In this document: positions 9,944-18,396 of the stretch, piece by piece
Layout of the letters: every line of letters starts with the position of its first letter
How positions within the stretch are numbered: position 1 is the stretch's first letter
DNA from: an uncultured Verrucomicrobiota bacterium
Lineage (GTDB): Bacteria; Verrucomicrobiota; Verrucomicrobiia; Methylacidiphilales; Verrucolacustridaceae
DNA length: 40,864 bases
Reading direction: 5' to 3'
Assembly (NCBI GenBank): GCA_903956835.1
Contig: CAJBOM010000065.1
Location: 1-40,864, forward strand
Program-made: the position numbers and the translations under genes
The notes under the pieces: generated by a model
The model's input: only the letters and a program-made list of their open reading frames with translations
Databases searched by the model: none
What the model was told of the DNA's origin: nothing

Positions 9944-11895
9944 GGTTTTTTCTTTTTAGCTGGAGGGGTGTACTGCAATACGGCTGATTCTTGAGGTGAT
10001 TTACCCAAGAAATCACCAATGGTGGCGTGCCACTGCCTCATCCCATACTCAATGGTGATGGCCAGTAATCCCTCATCCAAAGCAAAGGTGCTCTTCTGGG
10101 TATTGAGCATTTCAATCCGCTTTTGGCCTAAATCCCATGCACGGAGAAGCCACTCGTCTTTTTCCGCCAAGGTATAAGGGAAGGTCTGCTGTTGAAGTTT
10201 TTCAAAAAAATCTCGTGAGACATCGAAATCGGGTACCGCCGTAACCTTCCTCGGTGCACGAGCCGTTGCCTCCCACTCAAACGCTTCCATGGGAAAGCCT
10301 GTTCTCCCCAATTTAGCATAGAGCCCCAGGAGCTCCGACATAAGGGAGGTGTACTCGCAACCCACCCGCAGAAAGGAGATTCTTTTTTGCAGTTCAAGAT
10401 CAGTGCCCGCTGCCTTTTGCGCTTCGTCAAGGCAGAGTCCAGCCCGTGTCAGCTGTTCCGGGGAAAACATTTTAGGGATCGCGTTAAGGATAACGACGTA
10501 GCGGCCATCGATATCCAGCTTGCGCCAACTTTCGCGGGTAGCCTGGAGAAACACCTCGTGATACCGACGCACGGGATCAGCCGCCACCCCAAAGGCACTG
10601 TAAAACTCCTTCTCTAAATCACCGACTTTCCGATCCGGATCCCAAAGAAGATGGGTCACGACATAGTAGTTGAGCGCCATGTTCGAAAAGTTTTTTCCCG
10701 TTTCCCCATAAGCCCCGATCATTCCAGCCTTTCTTGCTTCGGTAATCGTCGTGGCGATTTCTTCAGGATAGAGAAATGGAAGATCCATCCAGTAATGGGT
10801 GCCCCAATATTCGCGCATGATAATTTTCACTCCCTTGGTTTTCCAAGAGCGAACGAAATCTCGGTATTCCTGAGCTCCCTTTTCCGAAAGGAGCATGGTC
10901 GCATAGGTTGTCATCGAGAGGTACACGTTGTCGGGCAGGGTCGGAATTTTGCTCGGAGGTTGCCGACCCACGGTGTAGGCAAACGTGCCGATCCCCTTTT
11001 TCGGTCTCTCCTTTTTCATCCGCAGTGCCATATCATTGACAAAGTCCCAATAGGCGTCGCCCGTAGTGCCCTTGGCCTGACAAAGAGGGCATTCGCAGAA
11101 TCCGTATCCATCGTTGGCTGAAACTGAGACAATATCCAAGCCTGATGTGTCCGCCGCTTCTAGAAGATTTTTAAAGAATTCGTCCCGGAGTTCAGGTTTC
11201 GATTCACAGAGTTGGGCAGGATTTCTTTTTCCACCGACCAAAGCGAACCAGTCGGGGTGAGCCGAAAAGTAAGTCTCCTTTGGAATCATATGGGACCAAG
11301 CGTGACCAAAGTTGGCCTTCAACTGATCCCCTTGGCGAGTTCGCCGCACCCAACGGGCCAGTTCTGGTTTCAGCTCAGCCCAGAAGCGGGCGTAGCCGAA
11401 TTTTAATAACCGCCGTTTGAATTCAGGAGTCCCGCCCTCCTTGATGGGGGGGAGCACAAGTTGCGGGCAGACGGGTATGACCTCGCCACTGGCTCCTGGC
11501 CACAACCAGCGAACCCCGCAATATTTCTCCAGGAAAACCGAAACGGCGTGACCCACCCCTTGGGCATCGCCCCTTAGGCAAACCCCTTGGTCATTAGATT
11601 GTAGAGCCCATGTTTCCTTAGGCACTTCTCCCTCCAGTTGAAAAAGAAAAGCTAACCCCGCCCCAGTATCTTCGGCGACGATGGGCAGGGATCGTCCGGT
11701 TGCTTTTTGTAGATGGTACTGCAGGTCTTCTGCAGATTGTTGGAGCGTACCACTAGCTCCCTTGGCCATCACAATTTGATCGAAGTCAGCCAGATTCTGG
11801 GAAGCGGCACCTGCCTGGGAAACCCCCAGTAAAGCAGTGGCTTGGATAAGGCGAAAGAGCGTTACTTTACAAACGGTGGATGTTTTTAAAAACAA
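9940..11895 (-). CDS. Secreted DUF4838-domain protein (putative glycoside-hydrolase-like, GH20b/GH67N-like N-terminal domain)
   Basis: N-terminal 'SAEDLQYHLQKATGRSLPIV...GHAVSVFLEKYCGVRWLWPGASGEVIP'; core 'NDGYGFCECPLCQ...REYWGTHYWMDLPFL'; clear paralogue of 19542-21563. Confidence 0.8.
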   Translation of the reverse strand: MFLKTSTVCKVTLFRLIQATALLGVSQAGAASQNLADFDQIVMAKGASGTLQQSAEDLQYHLQKATGRSLPIVAEDTGAGLAFLFQLEGEVPKETWALQSNDQGVCLRGDAQGVGHAVSVFLEKYCGVRWLWPGASGEVIPVCPQLVLPPIKEGGTPEFKRRLLKFGYARFWAELKPELARWVRRTRQGDQLKANFGHAWSHMIPKETYFSAHPDWFALVGGKRNPAQLCESKPELRDEFFKNLLEAADTSGLDIVSVSANDGYGFCECPLCQAKGTTGDAYWDFVNDMALRMKKERPKKGIGTFAYTVGRQPPSKIPTLPDNVYLSMTTYATMLLSEKGAQEYRDFVRSWKTKGVKIIMREYWGTHYWMDLPFLYPEEIATTITEARKAGMIGAYGETGKNFSNMALNYYVVTHLLWDPDRKVGDLEKEFYSAFGVAADPVRRYHEVFLQATRESWRKLDIDGRYVVILNAIPKMFSPEQLTRAGLCLDEAQKAAGTDLELQKRISFLRVGCEYTSLMSELLGLYAKLGRTGFPMEAFEWEATARAPRKVTAVPDFDVSRDFFEKLQQQTFPYTLAEKDEWLLRAWDLGQKRIEMLNTQKSTFALDEGLLAITIEYGMRQWHATIGDFLGKSPQESAVLQYTPPAKKKKP

Positions 11896-11928
11896 GCTAA
11901 GAACCTCTTTCTGTTCTGTGTCCCAGCG

Positions 11929-12696
11929 TTAGCCATCCTTGGCCGTCGCTGCCTGGATGATGATATTGCCGAATTTAACAAAAGGTGTTTTCACTCCATC
12001 GCTACTTCCTTCCGCATAGATCCCGACGGCCGTCACTCCCGACAGCTTGGGTTTAAGTTCGGCGGAACCGATTTTGTCCAAACTGCTGGCAGGATCGTAT
12101 GGATACCATTGAAGGGAAGACGGGTCGGAAATGGCCACAGGGAAACGTCGGGTGCCAGAGGAAATACCCAGCTCGGAGGAGATAAGATATTGCGAACCCA
12201 ACTGGACCACCAGACGCGTAGAAACCACGATGCCGCTTCCTCCCCAAAAGTTAAAAGAAATCGGAGTCTTGGCATTCAGGGTCACTTCCCCTGTCTTCAA
12301 GGCAAGAAAATCCTCTTGTTTCCATAAAACAAGTAGACGGACCTTGCCAGTAGGGTCGTGCGCAGACGCAGAGAAATAATCCGGTTCAGAAGACTTACCA
12401 CCATCAGCGATTTTGCAGGGACCCAGCCCACCAGTCCCCGTGGCACTCGCTCCCCCGTAGAATTTTGAACTCGGCAGAGCCGTGTTGTAATGGGCCGTGG
12501 GAGAGAGAAAGTTTTGATCAGAAAAAGTCATCGTGGGGGCGCCATCGACCCAACCCGTAAAACATTGCCAGTTGCTGGCCGTATAAATGGGAGAATTAAA
12601 ATTAACGATCACGGGACCCGCCGTACCTAGAGATGGCAGTGAACCTAGGAGCCCGGTGAGAAAAACCCGTCTCCATAAGCAGAGGTTAGGCTTCAC
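11929..12696 (-). CDS. Secreted protein of unknown function, predicted beta-rich
   Basis: Signal-like N terminus 'LCLWRRVFLTGLLGSLPSLGTAG'; GTGA overlap with the upstream gene at 12693-12696. Confidence 0.6.
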   Translation of the reverse strand: MKPNLCLWRRVFLTGLLGSLPSLGTAGPVIVNFNSPIYTASNWQCFTGWVDGAPTMTFSDQNFLSPTAHYNTALPSSKFYGGASATGTGGLGPCKIADGGKSSEPDYFSASAHDPTGKVRLLVLWKQEDFLALKTGEVTLNAKTPISFNFWGGSGIVVSTRLVVQLGSQYLISSELGISSGTRRFPVAISDPSSLQWYPYDPASSLDKIGSAELKPKLSGVTAVGIYAEGSSDGVKTPFVKFGNIIIQAATAKDG

Positions 12697-15332
12697 TTGG
12701 GTCCACCTTCGCTCAGCAGGCGGAGAAGCTCTCTCTTGGCCTCGTCAAGTTGATGGGTCGTGGCCGTCAACACTGTTTTGGGATAAGGCATATTTCCGAC
12801 CATCTCCTCCTTCATTTTTAACCCATAGGGCGATTTTTCCCCAACTACACTTCCCAAGAAAGCATCGGCCTTGCTCAGCCACTCTTTCTTGGAAGGATCG
12901 CTTTTAGCCACATCCACAGCCGACTGGAGCATACGGAGATAGACCGCATCGGCATATCCGGCTTGGATCCCCATCCCAGAAGCGCAGTTGATTGCCTTGT
13001 CCCCATCAAAAAGGACCAAGCGGGCGTAGGTGTAAAAATCCACCCCATCCAGTCCTTTAGTCCAAACCTCCCAAAAAACTTTCCGAGTATAAAAAGAAGG
13101 AGACTTATAATAACCCCAACTGCCGTAAGTTCCGATCAGGGTCCCCTTTTCTAGGGTGACTTCCCTTGCCTGTTTCCATTTCTGAAACTGATCGATAAAA
13201 TGCACATTCAAAATAAAGGACCGGCAAAGAGGGGCTATTTCATTCATCATAGCAGCCGAGGCGGCTTTACCTGTTGGATTGGTTTCAGGCATCCAGCCCG
13301 CTGCGGACGTGAGCTTGGCCATCGGCAACCAAATAGAATGCATTTCCTCCACACCAAGTTCGTCTCCAAATTTAAAGGTAAACTGACGAAATCCCTTTTT
13401 CTCCAAATAGCTTTTGAATTGAGTCCATATATCCACAAAAGATTTTCCCCAAGATTCGGAAAGGTTGGTACTTCCCGTAAGTTCAGTGATGTAGTTCCCA
13501 CCTTTTATCACCATGGCTCCAGCTCCATGGCGAATGTTAACCCGTGAAAAACCCAGGTCTCGAGCAACTTGGATCTGTTCGTCGTACCCCGAAAAATCCA
13601 GCTCGGGGAGGGTACCGTCAGGCTGGGCAAAAGCCTCTGTTTTACCAGCTTGGCGATTTGCGATGATTGTCTTGAGGGGGACCCCGGTTGATTTTACGCG
13701 AATATTTTGCAGCGTGATCGCGCCATCCACCACCCCATCCCCGCCCAGCTCTCCCATGTTCCGGAGTAAAGGAGTTGCTCCTGATACTGAAAATTTGATG
13801 TCTTTCGCCTTGCCCACCGCCACGGGAAATGCGCGGGGAAAGGGTCCAAGCCAATTGAATCCGTAAAAACCAAGATTCAGCCCCAAGGAACGGTTGAAAG
13901 GTACCGGCCATATCTTAAGAGTTACAGGAAGGACTCGCGAAGTTTCTCCTGATTCCATTACAAGCTGGTACTGATATTCTCCTGGCGCCATCGATGCGGT
14001 CTGCGCTCGGATCCAAAGGATAGCCGTCTTGCCCGCAGCCAAGCCCCCTCCTGTGTTTGGCAGAAGCCAGAACTCCTCTGCCGCTGGATCTGGTTCTCTG
14101 GGTGAAACCGCCGAAATTAATTTCTGGACGATGGATTTGTCTGCAGGTTCCGTGGGTGCTGCTTTCGATACTTCCGCACCCATCGCGGTGACCGCAACTT
14201 GGCGGAAAAAGGTAAGCGCTTTTTCTGGCGCCCCCTTCTGCGGTTCCAAGCGAAGGCGAAGCGAGGGGAGTTCCTCCGTGGCTGTTAGATTGACAAAAGT
14301 ACTGGCAATTTCCCCCTGTCCCGTGTCGATCCGCAGTTCACGAACAACCTCACTCGCTTCGGGTTGTGTCGGGCTAAAACGTGGACGCCCCGCCGTCATA
14401 TGGTAACCGTAAATCGATTCATCCGCCACCGCATCCCTTTGCCAAACCACCCAACGATCTCCCGCGGGCAAACCTAAATGCGCTGGAGTTGCCACGGGGG
14501 TGGATGGGGAAAGCGTACGCATCATCCCTTGGATTCCTTCAAGAAAGATAGAGCCCCGAGTGATACCAGACTGGGTGGCATTCGCTCTCGCTTCCGTAAT
14601 TTTTTGGATCTTTTTTTCCAGTGCATCCTTCGCGGCAGGTTCGGTGGTGCGGGCCAGAGAATTTTGCAGTTGTTTGAGCCGCGGTTCACTCGCATGAACC
14701 GCATCGACATGCATCACCCGAAAAAGCATGGTTCCGATGAAGATCACGCGACCCATTCCAACTCGTTGTACCGCAATAATTGCACTCGTCCCATCTGTCA
14801 CAATGGGCTCTGCCGTGGTCAACCCCTGAAATACTATAAAATCCTTACCCCACCCAGAATCTGGTTCGGCACTTTTCGGCCAGAGGTCTTGCTTATCGGA
14901 TAGGTGATAATTCGCCAGACCTTTAGCACTCACCACTCGGGCGGTTCCCAGCCAGTCTGCCCAAGGAGGGACTTTGCCTCCCACCATTGGGACTAGGCTG
15001 GAGAGGACCGAATCGACGAGAATAAGATTACCCCCCCCAGAAAGAAATGCCTTCACCGCTTCGGCATCCTCCGGCTGTAACTGCCCAGGAGATTTTGGAG
15101 CAATCAGCACACTTTGGTAGGCAGACCAATCCTTTGGAGGTACCCAAGTGGCGGAGTATTGAAAGCCGATCTGCCCAGGATTAAGGACAGACAGAACCCA
15201 TTTGTCACACTCATACTTTCCATACTCCACCCCCATCAAAAGCACCGGTTTCTCGCCCAGGACCAAACTTGGTCCTAAAAACAAAACAACCATCAACGAA
15301 ATACAAGCAGTTCGGAACCTTATCCTTGACAT
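12693..15332 (-). CDS. Large secreted protein: GATase1-like N-terminal domain plus DUF4091/TIM-barrel-like C-terminal region
   Basis: Probable start MSRIRFRTACISLMVVLFLGPSLVLG (signal peptide). 'QSVLIAPKSPGQLQPEDAEAVKAFLSGGGNLILVDS' is GATase1-like; 'KFGDELGVEEMHSIW' and 'GLDGVDFYTYARLVLFDGDKAINCASGMGIQAGYADAVYLRMLQSAVD' resemble glycosidase-like C-terminal segments. Confidence 0.6.
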   Translation of the reverse strand: MSRIRFRTACISLMVVLFLGPSLVLGEKPVLLMGVEYGKYECDKWVLSVLNPGQIGFQYSATWVPPKDWSAYQSVLIAPKSPGQLQPEDAEAVKAFLSGGGNLILVDSVLSSLVPMVGGKVPPWADWLGTARVVSAKGLANYHLSDKQDLWPKSAEPDSGWGKDFIVFQGLTTAEPIVTDGTSAIIAVQRVGMGRVIFIGTMLFRVMHVDAVHASEPRLKQLQNSLARTTEPAAKDALEKKIQKITEARANATQSGITRGSIFLEGIQGMMRTLSPSTPVATPAHLGLPAGDRWVVWQRDAVADESIYGYHMTAGRPRFSPTQPEASEVVRELRIDTGQGEIASTFVNLTATEELPSLRLRLEPQKGAPEKALTFFRQVAVTAMGAEVSKAAPTEPADKSIVQKLISAVSPREPDPAAEEFWLLPNTGGGLAAGKTAILWIRAQTASMAPGEYQYQLVMESGETSRVLPVTLKIWPVPFNRSLGLNLGFYGFNWLGPFPRAFPVAVGKAKDIKFSVSGATPLLRNMGELGGDGVVDGAITLQNIRVKSTGVPLKTIIANRQAGKTEAFAQPDGTLPELDFSGYDEQIQVARDLGFSRVNIRHGAGAMVIKGGNYITELTGSTNLSESWGKSFVDIWTQFKSYLEKKGFRQFTFKFGDELGVEEMHSIWLPMAKLTSAAGWMPETNPTGKAASAAMMNEIAPLCRSFILNVHFIDQFQKWKQAREVTLEKGTLIGTYGSWGYYKSPSFYTRKVFWEVWTKGLDGVDFYTYARLVLFDGDKAINCASGMGIQAGYADAVYLRMLQSAVDVAKSDPSKKEWLSKADAFLGSVVGEKSPYGLKMKEEMVGNMPYPKTVLTATTHQLDEAKRELLRLLSEGGPK

Positions 15333-15368
15333 AGATACCAGTTGGAGCCAGTTGGTAATATATGTCAA
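15326..15368. promoter_or_regulatory. Nested inverted repeat in divergent intergenic region (TTGACATA...TATGTCAA around TACCAGTTGG AG CCAGTTGGTA)
   Basis: Perfect 8-bp outer arms at 15326-15333 and 15361-15368; imperfect 22-bp inner palindrome 15336-15357; lies between divergent starts at 15332 (-) and 15394 (+). Confidence 0.55.
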
Positions 15369-15393
15369 CCCAAACTTTCACACACCCAATCCC

Positions 15394-16296
15394 ATGAACG
15401 TTTTCCGAATCGGTATGGTTGGGTTGGATACCTCCCATGTGCCCGCTTTCGCAAATCTCCTGCACGACACATCTCATGAACACCATGTGCCAGGGGCGCG
15501 CATCGTGGCCGCTTTTCCAGGGGGATCTCCGGATTTCGAAATGAGCATCAACCGCGTGCCGAAATACACCGAGGAGATGAGAGATAAACACCAGGTCGAA
15601 ATCGTTAATTCACTTTCCGCTCTTCGAGGAAAATGCGATGCCCTAATGCTGGAAAGCATCGACGGACGGGTCCATCTTGCACAATTCCGCGAAGTGGCCG
15701 ATTGGGGAGTACCCGTCTTCATTGACAAGCCGTTGACCGTGTCGACCTCCGAAGCGAGGGAGCTGGTGAGGATTGCCAAAGAAAAGAAAGTACGAATGAC
15801 CAGCGCCTCCGCCATGCGCTTCGCGGCAAGTTTCCAACAGGCGTTGCATGCGGACACAGCAGAACCGGTGATCGGCGGGGATTTTTATGGCCCCATGCAA
15901 TGGCAGGAGAAGTGCCCTGGATATTTTTGGTATGGAATTCACACGGTTGAAATGCTCTTTGCAGCAATGGGAACCGGCTGCTGTGAAGTGCACTCTTTTC
16001 GAGAAGAGTTGCACGATGTCGTAGTCGGTCGATGGACGGATGGACGATTGGGTATGGTCCGTGGCAATCGCGCGGGAAATCCTGGTTTCGGCGGGGTGAT
16101 CCATAGGAAGAACAAAAGTTTCGCCTTCGACGTTTCCACGGGCACGAAGCCGTTTTACGCAAGCCTGCTCGAGAAGATTATTCCTTTTTTCAAAGGACAA
16201 GCAGAGGTCGTCCCACCGGCAGAAATGATCGAAGTGATCGCCTTTCTTGAAGCCGCCAACCATAGTGCAACCTCCAAACAAAGGGTGATCCTATGA
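15394..16296 (+). CDS. Gfo/Idh/MocA-family oxidoreductase (copy 1)
   Basis: Start refined to MNVFRIGMVGLDTSHVPAF; 'VPVFIDKPLTVSTSEARELVRIAKEKKVRMTSASAMRF' DKP motif. Confidence 0.75.
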   Translation: MNVFRIGMVGLDTSHVPAFANLLHDTSHEHHVPGARIVAAFPGGSPDFEMSINRVPKYTEEMRDKHQVEIVNSLSALRGKCDALMLESIDGRVHLAQFREVADWGVPVFIDKPLTVSTSEARELVRIAKEKKVRMTSASAMRFAASFQQALHADTAEPVIGGDFYGPMQWQEKCPGYFWYGIHTVEMLFAAMGTGCCEVHSFREELHDVVVGRWTDGRLGMVRGNRAGNPGFGGVIHRKNKSFAFDVSTGTKPFYASLLEKIIPFFKGQAEVVPPAEMIEVIAFLEAANHSATSKQRVIL

Positions 16297-16354
16297 ATTT
16301 CAAACAAGTCCGATGGATCGCAAGGTTATCTCTTCTTAAAGTGGAGCGACTTTT

Positions 16355-17410
16355 GTGATGAAAAGCCTTTCCCCCTTGTCCACCCCTGTCCGTGTCGGAA
16401 TCCTTGGCTTGGGTCGTGCGGGTTGGAACCTGCACTTCGAACCCATGCGCAAGCTAGCCGGTTACCAGATCGTCGCCGTGGCTGATCCCCTACCCGAACG
16501 CGCTCAAGAAGCCGCCAGTTTGACCGCTTGCCAAACCTTCTCTTCCTTGGACGAACTGCTCGCCAAATCCAATGCCCAGCTCGTGGTGGTCGCAACCCCT
16601 ACGGCAACCCACTATCAGGATTGCCTCAGAGTCCTACGTGCCAAACGCCACTGCATCGTTGAAAAGCCGATGGCCCTCACCACCGAAGAGGCAGCCGAAC
16701 TGGTGTCCCTCGCCCGTAGCCATGGACTCGGACTTTTCGTGCACCACAACCATCTCCACCTGCCCACCTATCATCATCTCAAAAGCATCATCGATCAAGG
16801 GATGCTGGGCACCCTGTTTTCCATTCGGGTCTTCTGGGGAAACTACGCCCGAAGATGGGACTGGCAGACCCTCCGAAAAAATGGAGGTGGCCAGTTGAAC
16901 AATACCTGTCCCCACGTTCTCTCGGTGGTCCTGCCGCTCCTCGGTTCTCCTGTTCGTCGGGTCTTCGCCGATCTGCGAAACATCAAGGACGCGGGTGACG
17001 CGGAAGATCATGTCCACATGGTGCTTCAAACGGAATCTGGAGTGACCGCCGACATCGTCGTTTCCTCCGCCATCGCTTTGTCAGGACCAAAGTGGATGCT
17101 CTGCGGTAGTCGCGGCACCCTGATTTCAGACGGAGAGAAAAGCAAACTACGCTTCTATGATGGGACAAAAGTGGAGCCCCTCAACGTCATCGATGCAGCC
17201 GCCCCTGGACGGAAATATTTGAGTGAAACTCTGCCGTGGGAGGAAAAAGAACTTCTGGCCTCACCTGCACCCGTGAAACCCTTTCACGAGAATGTCCTCG
17301 ATGTCCTTACCACCCGGGTCCAACCCATCGTCACACCGGAAAGTGCCGCTGAGGTCGTCCGGGTTATGCAGGAGGTACGGCGGGCGGCGCTGTCCAAGAC
17401 TCAGAAATGA
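16355..17410 (+). CDS. Gfo/Idh/MocA-family oxidoreductase (copy 2)
   Basis: 'VRVGILGLGRAGWNLHFEPMRKL', 'HCIVEKPMALTTEEAAELV'. Start is GTG at 16355 or ATG at 16358. Confidence 0.9.
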   Translation: MMKSLSPLSTPVRVGILGLGRAGWNLHFEPMRKLAGYQIVAVADPLPERAQEAASLTACQTFSSLDELLAKSNAQLVVVATPTATHYQDCLRVLRAKRHCIVEKPMALTTEEAAELVSLARSHGLGLFVHHNHLHLPTYHHLKSIIDQGMLGTLFSIRVFWGNYARRWDWQTLRKNGGGQLNNTCPHVLSVVLPLLGSPVRRVFADLRNIKDAGDAEDHVHMVLQTESGVTADIVVSSAIALSGPKWMLCGSRGTLISDGEKSKLRFYDGTKVEPLNVIDAAAPGRKYLSETLPWEEKELLASPAPVKPFHENVLDVLTTRVQPIVTPESAAEVVRVMQEVRRAALSKTQK

Positions 17411-18396
17411 AAAAAATTGCTCTCCTTGGATATCGCCATATTCACATTGCGGATCTTAAAAAGCGTGCCGAAAACCACCCACGGGTCTCCTTCGTCGCGC
17501 TCTGTGAAGAAAACCCCGCCACGTCCCTTCTCTCCAGCGACAAAGCGACGGCCACCCATCAGAATTTCGAATCTCTCCTGCGTGAGGTTGATTTTGAAAT
17601 CCTCGGTTTAGGGGATTGCTACGGGAAACGTGGCCACCAAGCCATTCGGGCGTTGGAGGCCGGCAAACACATCTTGGCCGACAAACCCCTCTGTACCAAC
17701 TTGGCCGAGCTAAAGAAGATCGAACAGCTGGCCACGAGCCGATCCCTTTCCGTTGGATTGATGCTCGATCAGCGGGACCACGGGAACATGATCCGCCTAC
17801 GCGAAATAGTCCGCTCGGGACAAATCGGCGAGATTCAAACCGTGAATGTCACCGGTCAGCACCCTCTGCTCCAAGGGAAACGCCCAGACTGGTATTTCGA
17901 ACCTGGCCTGCACGGTGGAACTCTCAACGACATCGCCATCCACGCCCTCGACCTTATCCCTTGGATCACGGGGCTGGAATTCTGCGGAGTGGATGCCGCG
18001 AGAACTTGGAACGCCAAAGCAAAGTTTGCACCGCATTTTCAAGATTGTGGGCAGTTTATGCTCCGCCTTTCCAACGGCGGGGGGGTGATCGGCGATGTCT
18101 CTTACCTTGCGCCAGACACTTGTGGCTACGAACTCCCCCAATACTGGCGCTACACTCTCCATGGCACCCGTGGCATGGCAGAGACTTCATGGAAAACAGA
18201 CGGGGTAACCGTAGTGAATGACTCCGACTGGAAGCCCCAACTTTTTCCTCCCTCGCCCACTCGTTCGGGAGGATATCTCGAGGATTTTCTGGACGAGATT
18301 GAAGGCCGACCCCGTCTGGATGGGTTGACCACCGCCAAGGTCTTGGCGGCGACCCGGCTGGCCTTGGAACTCGAGGCCAAAGCCCAACTCCAGTGA
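17407..18396 (+). CDS. Gfo/Idh/MocA-family oxidoreductase (copy 3)
   Basis: 'KIALLGYRHIHIADL', 'KHILADKPLCTNLAELKKIE'; ATGA overlap with copy 2. Confidence 0.8.
   Translation: MKKIALLGYRHIHIADLKKRAENHPRVSFVALCEENPATSLLSSDKATATHQNFESLLREVDFEILGLGDCYGKRGHQAIRALEAGKHILADKPLCTNLAELKKIEQLATSRSLSVGLMLDQRDHGNMIRLREIVRSGQIGEIQTVNVTGQHPLLQGKRPDWYFEPGLHGGTLNDIAIHALDLIPWITGLEFCGVDAARTWNAKAKFAPHFQDCGQFMLRLSNGGGVIGDVSYLAPDTCGYELPQYWRYTLHGTRGMAETSWKTDGVTVVNDSDWKPQLFPPSPTRSGGYLEDFLDEIEGRPRLDGLTTAKVLAATRLALELEAKAQLQ

Noticed and set aside
15643-16281. 212-aa minus-strand ORF antisense to oxidoreductase copy 1
   Set aside because: Shadow ORF in a coding region; no recognisable domain, and the plus-strand protein is clearly Gfo/Idh/MocA.
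17616-18221. 201-aa plus-strand ORF overlapping oxidoreductase copy 3
   Set aside because: Arg/Pro/His-rich out-of-frame translation typical of GC-rich shadow ORFs.
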